From Clostridium sp. AT4 (GTDB lineage Bacteria > Bacillota > Clostridia > Lachnospirales > Lachnospiraceae): a DNA stretch of 64,000 nucleotides. Below are positions 1-7,661 of this stretch, one piece after another. The stretch covers positions 388,303 to 452,302 of the forward strand of contig NZ_LN999828.1 in NCBI RefSeq assembly GCF_001517625.2, in the 5' to 3' direction. Under the pieces are notes generated by a model. The model was not told where the DNA came from. It saw only the letters and a program-made list of their open reading frames with translations, and did no database searches. The first letter of the stretch is position 1, and every line of letters starts with the position of its first letter. A program made the position numbers and the translations under genes.

Positions 1-1641
1 ATTGGCATTTCTGTTTTGCGAGGTGATTTTAATACGGCTGCTTCCGTTATGTTCCTGTTGGGAGTTGGAGAGACCTTGGAGGAGTGGACACATAAGAAAT
101 CGGTAGGAGATCTGGCACGCAGTATGTCTTTGAATGTGTCGAAGGTTTGGCTGAAAAGTGAAGAACAGGAAGTACTTGTTGATTCCAGAAAAATCAAAGA
201 AGGGGATAATATCGTAGTTCACATGGGGAATGTTATTCCTTTTGACGGGGTGGTATGCGAAGGCGAAGGAATGGTAAATCAGTCTTCTCTGACCGGTGAA
301 CCGCTCCCGGTTTTGAAAAAGGCAGGAGGATATGTATATGCCGGAAGCGTTCTGGAAGAAGGGGAACTTACTTTTACTGTAAAAAAAGCCGGGGGTTCTT
401 CTCGGTATGAGAAGATTGTTGAGATGATCGAGGAGTCTGAAAAGCTGAAATCTTCGTTGGAAGGAAAAGCAGAACGACTTGCAGATCGATTAGTTCCGGT
501 GACCTTCGCAGGAACAGCTCTTACATGGCTCTTTACGCGAAATATCACGAAGGCTTTAGCTGTGCTTATGGTAGATTTTTCCTGTGCGTTAAAACTCACA
601 ATGCCGATTGCGGTATTGTCTGCAATTCGTCAGGCAGGCTCTTATGATATTACGGTAAAGGGCGGAAAATTTTTAGAAGCGGTTGCAGAAGCGGAAACGA
701 TCGTACTGGACAAAACAGGCACGCTTACAAAAGCTATGCCTACCGTGAAAATGATTGTTCCATTTTGTGAAGCAGGTGAAAATGAACTGCTTCGTATAGC
801 GGCCTGTCTGGAAGAGCATTTTCCGCACTCTATGGCGAAGGCAGTAGTATCTGCGGCAAAAAAAGCAGGACTTGAACATGAGGAAATGCACTCGAAAGTG
901 GAGTATATTGTAGCTCATGGTATTTCTTCCAGTATAGAGGGAAAACGTGTCTTTATAGGCAGTGCACATTTTATTTTCGATGATGAAAAATGTACTGTTC
1001 CGAAGGAATATCAGAAACAGTTTGAAAGCCTCCCGGAAGAATACTCTCATTTATATCTGGCGATAGACGGAGTTCTTGCAGCAGTGATCTGTATTGAAGA
1101 TCCGTTGCGGGAGGAAAGCGCGAGCGTAGTGAGAGCATTGAAAGAGGCAGGATTTCAGAAGGTTGTTATGATGACGGGAGACAATGAGCGTACAGCAGCG
1201 TTCATTGCCCGAAAGGCAGGTGTTGATGAGTACTACTCAGAGGTATTGCCGGAAGACAAAGCCATGTTTATTGAGAAGGAAAAATCCAAAGGAAAGAAGG
1301 TACTCATGGTAGGCGACGGGATCAACGATTCTCCGGCACTTTCAGCGGCGGACGCAGGGATTGCAGTCAGCGATGGGTCAGAACTTGCCAGAGAAATTGC
1401 AGACATTACGATTCCGGCTGATAATTTATATCAGATTGTGCGATTGAAGTATCTCAGTCAGGCATTGATGAGAAGAATAAACAGGAACTATAAAGAAATA
1501 GTGGGTATTAACACATTACTCATTCTTTTAGGAGTGGGAGGAATGATACAGCCTACGACTACTGCAATGTTCCATAATATGTCTACGATAGCAATCAGTT
1601 TGCAAAGTATGCAAAATCTTTCGGAAATAGAAGAAGTTTAA
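1..1641 (+). CDS. Heavy-metal P-type ATPase, 5'-truncated by window edge
   Basis: The reading frame is open from base 1, so the N-terminal part (metal-binding region and first membrane helices) lies outside the window; about 546 residues are visible. Seen: actuator motif TGEP (nt ~295), phosphorylation motif DKTGTLT (nt ~709), a P1B-type HP dipeptide in FPHSMAK (nt ~820), MTGDN (nt ~1173) and hinge motif GDGINDSPAL (nt ~1313). These establish an ATP-driven transition-metal pump in the cytoplasmic membrane. The membrane motif that is normally CPC/CPx reads SCALKL (nt ~580), so metal specificity cannot be assigned from the usual CPC/SPC/TPC classes. The two C-terminal helices are present and the gene ends normally. 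Wobble positions look more AT-rich than in the genes that follow (by eye only). No metalloregulator is visible. The family is certain; the substrate is unknown. Confidence 0.9.
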   Translation: MGISVLRGDFNTAASVMFLLGVGETLEEWTHKKSVGDLARSMSLNVSKVWLKSEEQEVLVDSRKIKEGDNIVVHMGNVIPFDGVVCEGEGMVNQSSLTGEPLPVLKKAGGYVYAGSVLEEGELTFTVKKAGGSSRYEKIVEMIEESEKLKSSLEGKAERLADRLVPVTFAGTALTWLFTRNITKALAVLMVDFSCALKLTMPIAVLSAIRQAGSYDITVKGGKFLEAVAEAETIVLDKTGTLTKAMPTVKMIVPFCEAGENELLRIAACLEEHFPHSMAKAVVSAAKKAGLEHEEMHSKVEYIVAHGISSSIEGKRVFIGSAHFIFDDEKCTVPKEYQKQFESLPEEYSHLYLAIDGVLAAVICIEDPLREESASVVRALKEAGFQKVVMMTGDNERTAAFIARKAGVDEYYSEVLPEDKAMFIEKEKSKGKKVLMVGDGINDSPALSAADAGIAVSDGSELAREIADITIPADNLYQIVRLKYLSQALMRRINRNYKEIVGINTLLILLGVGGMIQPTTTAMFHNMSTIAISLQSMQNLSEIEEV

Positions 1642-1770
1642 ACAAATGTGATCCGCTGTCATACCGGCAGTAAAAATGGTTTAACAGAGATTCTGGGAAG
1701 CTGTTGCGGATAAAATAGTTTAGGAGGATTTGGAAAACTCTCCGCTGACTGCTGAAATGATGTGATATGA

Positions 1771-1814
1771 GAGAGGGATAACTGGTTTAAGGCCGGTTAT
1801 CCCTCTTGCTTTTT
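1771..1814 (+). terminator. Rho-independent terminator after the P-type ATPase
   Basis: A stem of about 13 bp pairs AGAGGGATAAC-type sequence (from 1772) with GTTATCCCTCT (to 1806) around a short loop and is followed by TTGCTTTTT. It lies about 130 bp after the ATPase stop and directly before the riboswitch promoter. Confidence 0.8.
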
Positions 1815-1833
1815 AGGACAGAAGGATTATAAT
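1806..1833 (+). promoter_or_regulatory. Probable sigma-A promoter of the thiD transcript
   Basis: TTGCTT (1806-1811), 16-bp spacer, TATAAT (1828-1833). The -35 element overlaps the T-tract of the preceding terminator. The expected start near 1840 lies just ahead of the riboswitch aptamer. Confidence 0.6.
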
Positions 1834-1849
1834 AAAAAGTAATATAAAA

Positions 1850-1937
1850 AGGGGAGCTCGCGCAAGCGGGCTGAGAGTAAGCTGACAGCGCTTAGACCCG
1901 TGAACCTGATTTGGATAATGCCAACGTAGGGAAGCTT
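1850..1937 (+). promoter_or_regulatory. TPP riboswitch (THI element)
   Basis: The highly conserved blocks of the thiamine pyrophosphate aptamer are all present in order: GGGG at the start, CTGAGA (1871-1876), GACCCGTGAACCTGAT (1895-1910), GGATAATGCC (1913-1922) and CGTAGGGAA (1925-1933). In Firmicutes this RNA represses thiamine synthesis or uptake genes when TPP is bound. Here it precedes thiD by about 160 nt, leaving room for an expression platform. Confidence 0.96.
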
Positions 1938-1986
1938 TTAAAGAGAGAGTGCACCTGCCGGGGTGGGATTATGTCGCTGATGCGAC

Positions 1987-2026
1987 CCGCCGCAGGCGGA
2001 GAATCCTGCTTGCGAGATTCGTTTTT
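1987..2026 (+). terminator. Probable riboswitch expression platform (terminator/antiterminator)
   Basis: GAATC (2001-2005) pairs with GATTC (2016-2020), followed by GTTTTT, which is a weak intrinsic terminator. Just upstream CCGCC (1987-1991) can pair with GGCGG (1995-1999), and GCAGG (1992-1996) can instead pair with CCTGC (2005-2009). These mutually exclusive pairings suggest transcription-termination control. Folding was done by eye only. Confidence 0.45.
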
Positions 2027-2098
2027 ATGGCAGCCGAAGTATGTTTTATCGCTGTGAGTCTTGATCGTTCCCTTTTTGTAAACAGAAAGGAGATTCAA

Positions 2099-2890
2099 AT
2101 GAAAACGGTATTGACGATAGCAGGCAGCGACAGCAGCGGAGGAGCAGGAATCCAGGCGGATTTAAAGACTATGCTGGCAAATGGAGTATATGGAATGAGC
2201 GCCATCACGGCTCTCACAGCACAGAATACAACCGGTGTAAGCGCTATCATGGAGGTGGCGCCGGAATTTCTGGAGAAGCAGCTGGATGCAGTATTTACGG
2301 ATATACGGCCGGATGCGGTAAAAATCGGCATGGTATCTTCTGCACAGCTGATCAAGGTGATCGCAGAGCGCCTGAGCTTTTATCAGGCGGAACATATTGT
2401 AGCAGATCCGGTGATGGTAGCCACCAGCGGAGCCAGACTCATAGGAGAAGATGCGGTGGAGATGCTGAAAGAGCGGCTGCTGCCTCTGGCAGCTTTGGCG
2501 ACGCCCAATATACCGGAGGCAGAGGTGCTTTCCGGCTGTGAAATCCGGTCTGAAGAGGACATGGAAACAGCGGCCAGGATCATTTCACAGACATATGGCT
2601 GCAGTGTACTCTTAAAGGGAGGGCACCGGATCAATGATGCCAATGATTATTTATACAGAATGGGCCATGGAATCTGGCTTTACGGAAAAAGGATCAACAA
2701 TCCCAATACCCATGGTACCGGCTGTACCCTGTCCAGCGCCATTGCTTCCAACCTGGCAAAGGGAATGGAACTGGAGGCTGCAGTCGCTCAGGCGAAGCGG
2801 TATCTTTCTGCTGCCCTGGAAGCACAGCTTGATCTGGGAAGGGGAAGCGGCCCCATGGATCACGGCTTTGCTGTCAGGGGAGAATATTAA
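2099..2890 (+). CDS. thiD: Hydroxymethylpyrimidine/phosphomethylpyrimidine kinase ThiD
   Basis: A 263-residue cytoplasmic kinase that phosphorylates HMP and HMP-P to HMP-PP, the pyrimidine precursor of thiamine. Seen: N-terminal [19 protein letters not shown], the ribokinase-fold substrate loop, [11 protein letters not shown] near residue 105, and the C-terminal anion-hole/catalytic motif [14 protein letters not shown]. Length matches the family (about 265 aa). The start at 2099 is set by AAAGGAG (2086-2092) with a 6-nt spacer; an in-frame GTG at 1949 would place coding sequence across the riboswitch expression platform and is rejected. It is a single-gene unit under TPP control. Other thiamine genes must lie elsewhere, so it may act in salvage as well as synthesis. 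Confidence 0.95.
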   Translation: MKTVLTIAGSDSSGGAGIQADLKTMLANGVYGMSAITALTAQNTTGVSAIMEVAPEFLEKQLDAVFTDIRPDAVKIGMVSSAQLIKVIAERLSFYQAEHIVADPVMVATSGARLIGEDAVEMLKERLLPLAALATPNIPEAEVLSGCEIRSEEDMETAARIISQTYGCSVLLKGGHRINDANDYLYRMGHGIWLYGKRINNPNTHGTGCTLSSAIASNLAKGMELEAAVAQAKRYLSAALEAQLDLGRGSGPMDHGFAVRGEY

Positions 2891-2942
2891 GCACAGTGCT
2901 TTAGGCAAATTGTGACTAAACTGTGATATTTTTATAAAGTCC

Positions 2943-2972
2943 TTTACTTGTGGATATCCGGAATGGTACAAT
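2943..2972 (+). promoter_or_regulatory. Candidate promoter of the cyclophilin gene
   Basis: TTTACT (2943-2948), 18-bp spacer, TACAAT (2967-2972), 65 bp before the start codon at 3037. The -35 is weak. Confidence 0.35.
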
Positions 2973-3036
2973 GATCTGGCTGCCTCTTATCAGAAAAAAG
3001 GGGCAGATGAACGGACGGGAAAGGAAGGAATACAGG

Positions 3037-3780
3037 ATGAAAAAATGGATGACAGTCTGTCTGGCCGCAGTGACAGCAGCAGTATTTATGGCCGGATGCG
3101 GCAGTACATCAGATGCAAAGGAAACAGCAAAGGAGACAGCAGCGGCTTCTTCAGAGGTAGAAACCACAAAGGCAGAAACAGCAGCAGAGTCTGAGAAAGA
3201 GACAGCAGCGGAAGACGGAACAGCCCAGGCAGATGAAAAGAGTACAGCAGGTCATAAGGGGAGTCTGGATCTGCAGGCTGCAGCCGGAAAGCACCATATA
3301 GAGATCAATGTAAAGGATTATGGCACCATTTTCGTAGAGCTGGACGGAGACAGCGCCCCGATCACAGTGGCAAATTTCATGGATCTGGCAGAACAGGGAT
3401 TTTATGACGGACTTACCTTCCATCGGATCATCAGCGGATTTATGATTCAGGGAGGAGATCCCATGGGAAATGGTATGGGAGGCTCAGAACGGGAAATCAA
3501 AGGCGAATTTTCCTCCAATGGTGTAGAGAATGACTTATCTCACACAAGAGGCGCCATTTCCATGGCACGTTCCCAGATGAAGGACAGTGCAAGCTCCCAG
3601 TTTTTTATTGTACATGAGGACAGTACGTTCCTGGACGGTGAATACGCCTGCTTTGGCTATGTAACCGATGGTATGGAGGTTGTGGACGCAATCTGTAAGG
3701 ATACTCAGGTAGAGGATAATAATGGTACAGTTGCAAAGGATAATCAGCCGGTGATCGACAGCATTAAGGTCATTGACTGA
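3037..3780 (+). CDS. Cyclophilin-type peptidyl-prolyl isomerase lipoprotein
   Basis: A 247-residue predicted exported lipoprotein. Seen: basic N-terminus, hydrophobic signal segment and lipobox MAGC with lipidated Cys21; a Thr/Ala/Glu-rich linker (about residues 27-75) of low complexity; then a cyclophilin domain (about 85-247) carrying FHRIISGFMIQGGDP, the active-site stretch GAISMAR and SSQFFIVH. It should catalyse cis-trans isomerisation of prolyl bonds at the outer face of the membrane, helping exported proteins fold. The ATG at 3037 follows GGAAAGGAAGGA; an earlier in-frame ATG at 2950 lacks a site and lies within the promoter region. The gene stands alone with its own terminator. Confidence 0.92.
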   Translation: MKKWMTVCLAAVTAAVFMAGCGSTSDAKETAKETAAASSEVETTKAETAAESEKETAAEDGTAQADEKSTAGHKGSLDLQAAAGKHHIEINVKDYGTIFVELDGDSAPITVANFMDLAEQGFYDGLTFHRIISGFMIQGGDPMGNGMGGSEREIKGEFSSNGVENDLSHTRGAISMARSQMKDSASSQFFIVHEDSTFLDGEYACFGYVTDGMEVVDAICKDTQVEDNNGTVAKDNQPVIDSIKVID

Positions 3781-3788
3781 TCAAGTTC

Positions 3789-3830
3789 AAAGGAGATCTT
3801 TCGGGAAGGGGGGTCTCTTTTACATTTTTT
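3789..3830 (+). terminator. Terminator after the cyclophilin gene
   Basis: GAGATC pairs with GGTCTC (one G-U) around a purine-rich loop, followed by TTTTACATTTTTT. Short stem, good T-rich tail. Confidence 0.6.
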
Positions 3831-3875
3831 AATAAAAATTGTAGGCAATTGTAAGATGCACAGAAGGAAAAGTAT

Positions 3876-3883
3876 GCTAGAAT
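3876..3883 (+). promoter_or_regulatory. Extended -10 promoter of the L,D-transpeptidase gene
   Basis: TGC TAGAAT forms an extended -10 (TG at 3875-3876, TAGAAT 3878-3883) about 35 bp before the chosen start codon. No convincing -35 at 17 bp. Confidence 0.4.
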
Positions 3884-3918
3884 AAAATATGAGATTTTAT
3901 ATCAGAAAGGATGTTTTT

Positions 3919-5340
3919 ATGCGTAAAAATAAAACTGCTCTTTTTCTGGCAGCCGTTTCTTTGTCTGCTTTTTTTGCCGTTTCTTCCCCGGGAGCTCAGG
4001 AAGACGCTTCGCGGTTTGTGGACGGTACCAGGATCAACAGCGTAGGTGTGGGAGGACTCACACCGGAGGAGGCCAGAGAACGGATCCAGGGATTTTATGC
4101 CGGCGAATACGAGCTTTCTGTCATAAAAAAGGACGGGAGCAGGGAGGTGATCCGGGGAGAAGCAATTGATTATCAGGTTGCGTTGACAGATGATCTGGAT
4201 GCTATCCTGAAGGCTCAGAACGAAGGGGGGAGGCAATCCGGCCCCTCGGTAGACAATTCACATCAGGCAGCGCTTGCTCCCTCCTACAGCCAGGAAAAGC
4301 TGGATCAGGCCATTGAAGCACTTTCCGTATTAAACAGCAGCGCTGTTACAGTTACAAAGGACGCTTCGATTTCACCCTATGAGGAAGGAAAGCCATTTTC
4401 CATTGTTCCCGCAGTACAGGGAAATGATGTGGATCGGGAAAAAACGATTTTGGCAGTAAATGAGGCTGTAAAGGCAGGAAGAAATGAATTGGATCTGGAG
4501 GCAGAAGGCTGCTACCGAACCGTCAGCCTGTGGGAAAGTGATGAACATTTGAAGAATCTCTGTGATGCCATGAACAGCCGGAGAGAAAAAAAGCTCCGTT
4601 ATGTATTCGGAGAGGCAGAGGAGTTTTTGACAGGAGAAACCATGGCCAGCTGGATCACGGGGGTATCAGAGGGAAAGATTACGGTTGATCAGGAAAAGGC
4701 AGCGGCTTTCGTAAGGGATCTGGCTTCCCGATATGACACAGCTGGAACAGCCAGAACCGTAACAAAGGCAGCAGGAGGTCAGGCAGAGATCACAGGCCCC
4801 TATGGCTGGAAGATCGATCAGGCAGCAGAGACGGCAGCCCTTATGGAGCTGGTTTCTTCGGGAAGCTGCTGGAGCGAAGGACAGGCTCAGGCCGACAGAG
4901 AGCCTGTTTACAGCCAGAAGGCTGCGTCCAGAGAGGGAATGGATTGGGGAACTACCTATGTTGAGGTCGATCTGGGAGGCCAGCACGTTTATATGTTCAA
5001 AGAGGGCCAGATCGTATGGGATGCTCCCTGTGTCACAGGAAATGTGTCAAAGGATTATACCACTCCTTCAGGAATCTACAGCCTGACCTATAAGGAAGAG
5101 GATCGGATACTCAGAGGAAAGAAAAAGCCTGACGGAACCTATGAGTATGAGAGCCATGTAGATTACTGGATGCCTTTTAACGGCGGGATCGGCCTTCATG
5201 ACGCATCTTGGAGAAGCAAGTTTGGCGGAACGCTTTATCAGACCGGAGGCAGCCACGGCTGCATCAATCTTCCTCCCCAAAAGGCTCCGGCGCTGTATGA
5301 TCTGGTGTATAAGGGGATCCCGGTACTCTGTACTCCATAA
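3919..5340 (+). CDS. L,D-transpeptidase (YkuD domain) with N-terminal PG-binding-like region
   Basis: A 473-residue exported enzyme expected to make 3-3 peptide cross-links in peptidoglycan or attach ligands to it. Seen: signal-peptide-like N-terminus (about residues 1-27, ending near SSPGAQ); a long middle region of the kind found in clostridial Ldts (putative peptidoglycan-binding domains, residues ~30-340); then the YkuD domain (~345-473) starting TTYVEVDLGGQHVYMF, with GIGLHDASW and the catalytic motif SHGCINLP (His446, Cys448). The start at 3919 has AGAAAGGA seven bases upstream; the in-frame ATG at 3889 has no such site. A strong terminator follows. Convergent with the SARP-like regulator. 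Confidence 0.93.
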   Translation: MRKNKTALFLAAVSLSAFFAVSSPGAQEDASRFVDGTRINSVGVGGLTPEEARERIQGFYAGEYELSVIKKDGSREVIRGEAIDYQVALTDDLDAILKAQNEGGRQSGPSVDNSHQAALAPSYSQEKLDQAIEALSVLNSSAVTVTKDASISPYEEGKPFSIVPAVQGNDVDREKTILAVNEAVKAGRNELDLEAEGCYRTVSLWESDEHLKNLCDAMNSRREKKLRYVFGEAEEFLTGETMASWITGVSEGKITVDQEKAAAFVRDLASRYDTAGTARTVTKAAGGQAEITGPYGWKIDQAAETAALMELVSSGSCWSEGQAQADREPVYSQKAASREGMDWGTTYVEVDLGGQHVYMFKEGQIVWDAPCVTGNVSKDYTTPSGIYSLTYKEEDRILRGKKKPDGTYEYESHVDYWMPFNGGIGLHDASWRSKFGGTLYQTGGSHGCINLPPQKAPALYDLVYKGIPVLCTP

Positions 5341-5344
5341 AATG

Positions 5345-5380
5345 ACCCGCCCGGAGATCAGAAGCACTCTCCGGGCGGGT
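5345..5380. terminator. Strong bidirectional terminator between convergent genes
   Basis: A perfect 13-bp GC-rich stem (ACCCGCCCGGAGA / TCTCCGGGCGGGT) with a 10-nt loop, flanked on one side by GATAAAAATT and on the other by CATTTTAT. It sits 4 bp after the L,D-transpeptidase stop and 25 bp after the stop of the minus-strand regulator. Confidence 0.85.
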
Positions 5381-5405
5381 GATAAAAATTGTATGGAAGG
5401 CAGGA

Positions 5406-6629
5406 TCAGAACCCTTCATCCCGATTCAAGGGCTTTAAGGGCTGTAAACGGAATTCAACAGTCATGTCCTTTCGGTTGTAAACTTTTCGGAAATTGGTGA
5501 TGATCCGTTTCAGCACCATCTCAGCCATTTCTGAAGTAATCGTAGGAAGAAGGATCAGATATTGGCTGATGCTGTAACGGGTAAATACATCACTGCATCT
5601 TAGGGAACCTCGGATGGATGCTTCCAGATGCTCCATTGCTTTGTTTAAGATCAGGGTTTTAAGTGATTTTCCATTCAGACCGGTTACGGTAAGCATACAC
5701 AGATAGATGGAATCGCCGGTGCGGTCAATGGCCCGCCGCTCCAGCTGAAACAGATCACGGAATACAGGGTATTCGCAGTAAAAGGCACCGCCGGAGCTTT
5801 CTTCGCTGAGGGCGTGCTGGATATGATCCAGGTTCAGGTTGACACCCTGTTCGTCATCGCGGATGATCTTATAAAGATCCTTAAAATGATCAGAGGGGGA
5901 GATGGAAAACTCACTGTAAAAGAGATCCAGAGTGTTGTTGTATTCTTCCAGCGCCTGATGGGTGTGGCCGTCCCGATACAGAGAATAAACCAGCTGATAG
6001 CGGAATTCTTCGTCAAAGGGTTCAATGGCAATAGCGGTCTGACACAGGGCGGTGATCTGGGAAAAGGCTTTCTTTGCAGTCAGAAGATGAATGGTATAGT
6101 GGATCAGCTTTTGATACAGCGTATGGTAATAGGTGCTGATCGGGATGACCCAGGATTCGTACTCCGCTTTTGGAAGAAAATCTCCCCTGTAAAGTTCAAC
6201 GCCGGCAAAACAGAGGGAAAGGGCTTCCTCCTCCGGCAGAGATTCATTTAACACACGGGTACAGATCGTTTCAAATTCATCAATATCTAAAACAGTAGTA
6301 TATTCTTTGGTCCAGGCATAAGTTCCGCGCTGTTGGACTAAAAGCTTCTGAGGCGGAATATCCAGAGGCTCTAAAAGCTTTCTTGAGCGGAACATCAGGG
6401 TTTTAAGCGCTCCTGCAGGATTAACACCCGGATCATCCGGCCATATTACCTGGATCAGTTCTGCCGGACTGATATCCTTTTTCTGGAAGATTGCCAGATA
6501 TTCTAAAAGAACCCATGGCTTTTTTGACTGATTGCTGCTGTCGTTGATTACCTTCCCCCCGGCTTCGATTGAAAAGCCTCCCAAGGTATGTATATAAATT
6601 GTAGGATTTAAGTCAAATGCTGATGGCAT
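5406..6629 (-). CDS. SARP/BTAD-type transcriptional regulator with degenerate cyclase-like C-terminus
   Basis: A 407-residue predicted DNA-binding regulator. Seen: an N-terminal winged-helix region of the OmpR/SARP type opening with IYIHTLGGFSIEAGGKVI and containing KKPWVLLEYLAIF; then a bacterial transcriptional activation domain (BTAD, about residues 95-240) with the DIDEFE, ELYRGDFLP and EYESWVI motifs and TPR-like helices; then a C-terminal region (~290-400) that resembles a worn GGDEF/cyclase fold (DVFTRYSISQYLILLP where RYGGDEF would be). The start is taken at 6629, because AAGGAG (6639-6644) lies nine bases upstream; the ATG at 6647 contains that site inside its own codons. Divergent from the NATWQG-repeat/sortase operon, where tandem 11-bp repeats fit the known SARP operator pattern. 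Confidence 0.85.
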   Translation of the reverse strand: MPSAFDLNPTIYIHTLGGFSIEAGGKVINDSSNQSKKPWVLLEYLAIFQKKDISPAELIQVIWPDDPGVNPAGALKTLMFRSRKLLEPLDIPPQKLLVQQRGTYAWTKEYTTVLDIDEFETICTRVLNESLPEEEALSLCFAGVELYRGDFLPKAEYESWVIPISTYYHTLYQKLIHYTIHLLTAKKAFSQITALCQTAIAIEPFDEEFRYQLVYSLYRDGHTHQALEEYNNTLDLFYSEFSISPSDHFKDLYKIIRDDEQGVNLNLDHIQHALSEESSGGAFYCEYPVFRDLFQLERRAIDRTGDSIYLCMLTVTGLNGKSLKTLILNKAMEHLEASIRGSLRCSDVFTRYSISQYLILLPTITSEMAEMVLKRIITNFRKVYNRKDMTVEFRLQPLKPLNRDEGF

Positions 6630-6661
6630 CTTTTGTAACTCCTTCATACTAATATATGTTA

Positions 6662-6690
6662 AGTATAACCATATAAGGGGAAAATGTCTA
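6662..6690 (-). promoter_or_regulatory. Promoter of the SARP-like regulator
   Basis: On the minus strand TAGACA (6690-6685), 17-bp spacer, TATACT (6667-6662), about 33 bp upstream of the chosen start codon. Confidence 0.65.
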
Positions 6691-6735
6691 CATCTTCTGC
6701 CGGAAAGAAAAAGAAAAATGAGAAAATAGCCCGAT

Positions 6736-6757
6736 TTGTAACCGGATTGTAACCGGA
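6736..6757 (+). promoter_or_regulatory. Tandem 11-bp direct repeat, candidate SARP operator
   Basis: TTGTAACCGGA occurs twice head-to-tail (6736-6746 and 6747-6757) without mismatch, exactly one helical turn apart. It occupies the place of a -35 element in front of TATACT (6764-6769). Known SARPs bind heptamer direct repeats with 11- or 22-bp periodicity just upstream of the -10. No other TTGTAAC pair was found in the window. Confidence 0.7.
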
Positions 6758-6763
6758 AACTGA

Positions 6764-6769
6764 TATACT
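6764..6769 (+). promoter_or_regulatory. -10 element of the NATWQG-repeat/sortase operon
   Basis: TATACT 32 bp before the start codon. No -35 consensus 17 bp upstream; the position is taken by the tandem repeat, as expected for an activator-dependent promoter. Confidence 0.6.
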
Positions 6770-6800
6770 AGAAAAAAGTGACAGAAAAAGGGGATGAAAA

Positions 6801-7661
6801 ATGCCAATGACCAAAAAAGGTTTATTGCCGAATGCATACCGGTTTATCCATATTGCAGCAGACGGATTTGAAGACCGTATACTGAAGGGGAGACTCTATC
6901 ATGACAGCCGGGAAGGCGGTATGCCTTTCATCGGCCTTTCGGAGATGATACTGATCCTGGAGGAATTATTCGATGAGATCCACTATCCAATAAAGAGCGT
7001 TGACTATAGAAATTTTTCAGGAAAAAGCCGGGAGCTGAAGGCCGAGACCGGAGAAATGGAGGCTTCACAGCTTTTGCCGGAGCGAAAGGGAAAAAAAGCT
7101 GATTTTACGCTGCATGTAAAATACAGATACAATGCTACCTGGCAGGGGAGCATTACCAATATGGGAACAGGGGAACGGAAGTCGTTTTTAAGCCTGATGG
7201 AGCTTATGGATATTCTGGCAGTTTCCTTAGGCAGTCAGATCCGTCCCGGAGGAACCGGTCTTGGAAAGCGGATGTGTGAGGTAACGGTACGAAATTATGA
7301 GGGCTGTCAGATGGGAGGCGATGTATCACACCCGGCAGTAGCAGACCGCAGAACCTTTATCAACGAATTTGATCTGAAGGAGGAGATCGCGGCCATGCTG
7401 GATCCGCTTCCGGAGGGAAGCCGGCCGGATGGCATCATTATCCCCCGAAGCTTTCATGTGGCAGTTGGAAATTACGGCCCTGCAACGTTTGTGATCCGTA
7501 TTCTGTTCCGGCGCAATGCTACCTGGCAGGGAACTGTCAGCTGGAGGGAAAAGCGTTCACAGGTAAATTTCAGAAGCTTTATGGAGCTTCTTTTGCTGAT
7601 GCAGGAGGCCGTGGGGCGTACTGGTGAATGGAAACAGCAGGAAAGGAACATTTCAGTATGA
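6801..7661 (+). CDS. Unknown protein with three diverged repeats (NATWQG motif)
   Basis: A 286-residue soluble protein that I cannot assign to a characterised family. Two clear copies of a unit of about 45 residues are seen: YRYNATWQGSI followed by SFLSLMELMDIL (about residues 110-150) and FRRNATWQGTV followed by NFRSFMELLLLM (about 233-275). A more diverged first copy is likely at 20-62 (ILKGRLYH then FIGLSEMILILEEL). Each unit looks like two beta strands followed by an amphipathic helix. No signal peptide, membrane segment or catalytic motif is apparent. The start follows AAGGGGAT with a short spacer. The stop overlaps the sortase start by 4 bp, so the two are translationally coupled, and the promoter faces the SARP-like regulator. 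A ligand-binding or regulatory role is speculation. Confidence 0.8.
   Translation: MPMTKKGLLPNAYRFIHIAADGFEDRILKGRLYHDSREGGMPFIGLSEMILILEELFDEIHYPIKSVDYRNFSGKSRELKAETGEMEASQLLPERKGKKADFTLHVKYRYNATWQGSITNMGTGERKSFLSLMELMDILAVSLGSQIRPGGTGLGKRMCEVTVRNYEGCQMGGDVSHPAVADRRTFINEFDLKEEIAAMLDPLPEGSRPDGIIIPRSFHVAVGNYGPATFVIRILFRRNATWQGTVSWREKRSQVNFRSFMELLLLMQEAVGRTGEWKQQERNISV

Noticed and set aside
1949-2098. GTG-initiated N-terminal extension of thiD
   Set aside because: It would run through the riboswitch expression platform and has no ribosome binding site, whereas ATG 2099 has AAAGGAG and begins at the conserved ThiD N-terminus.
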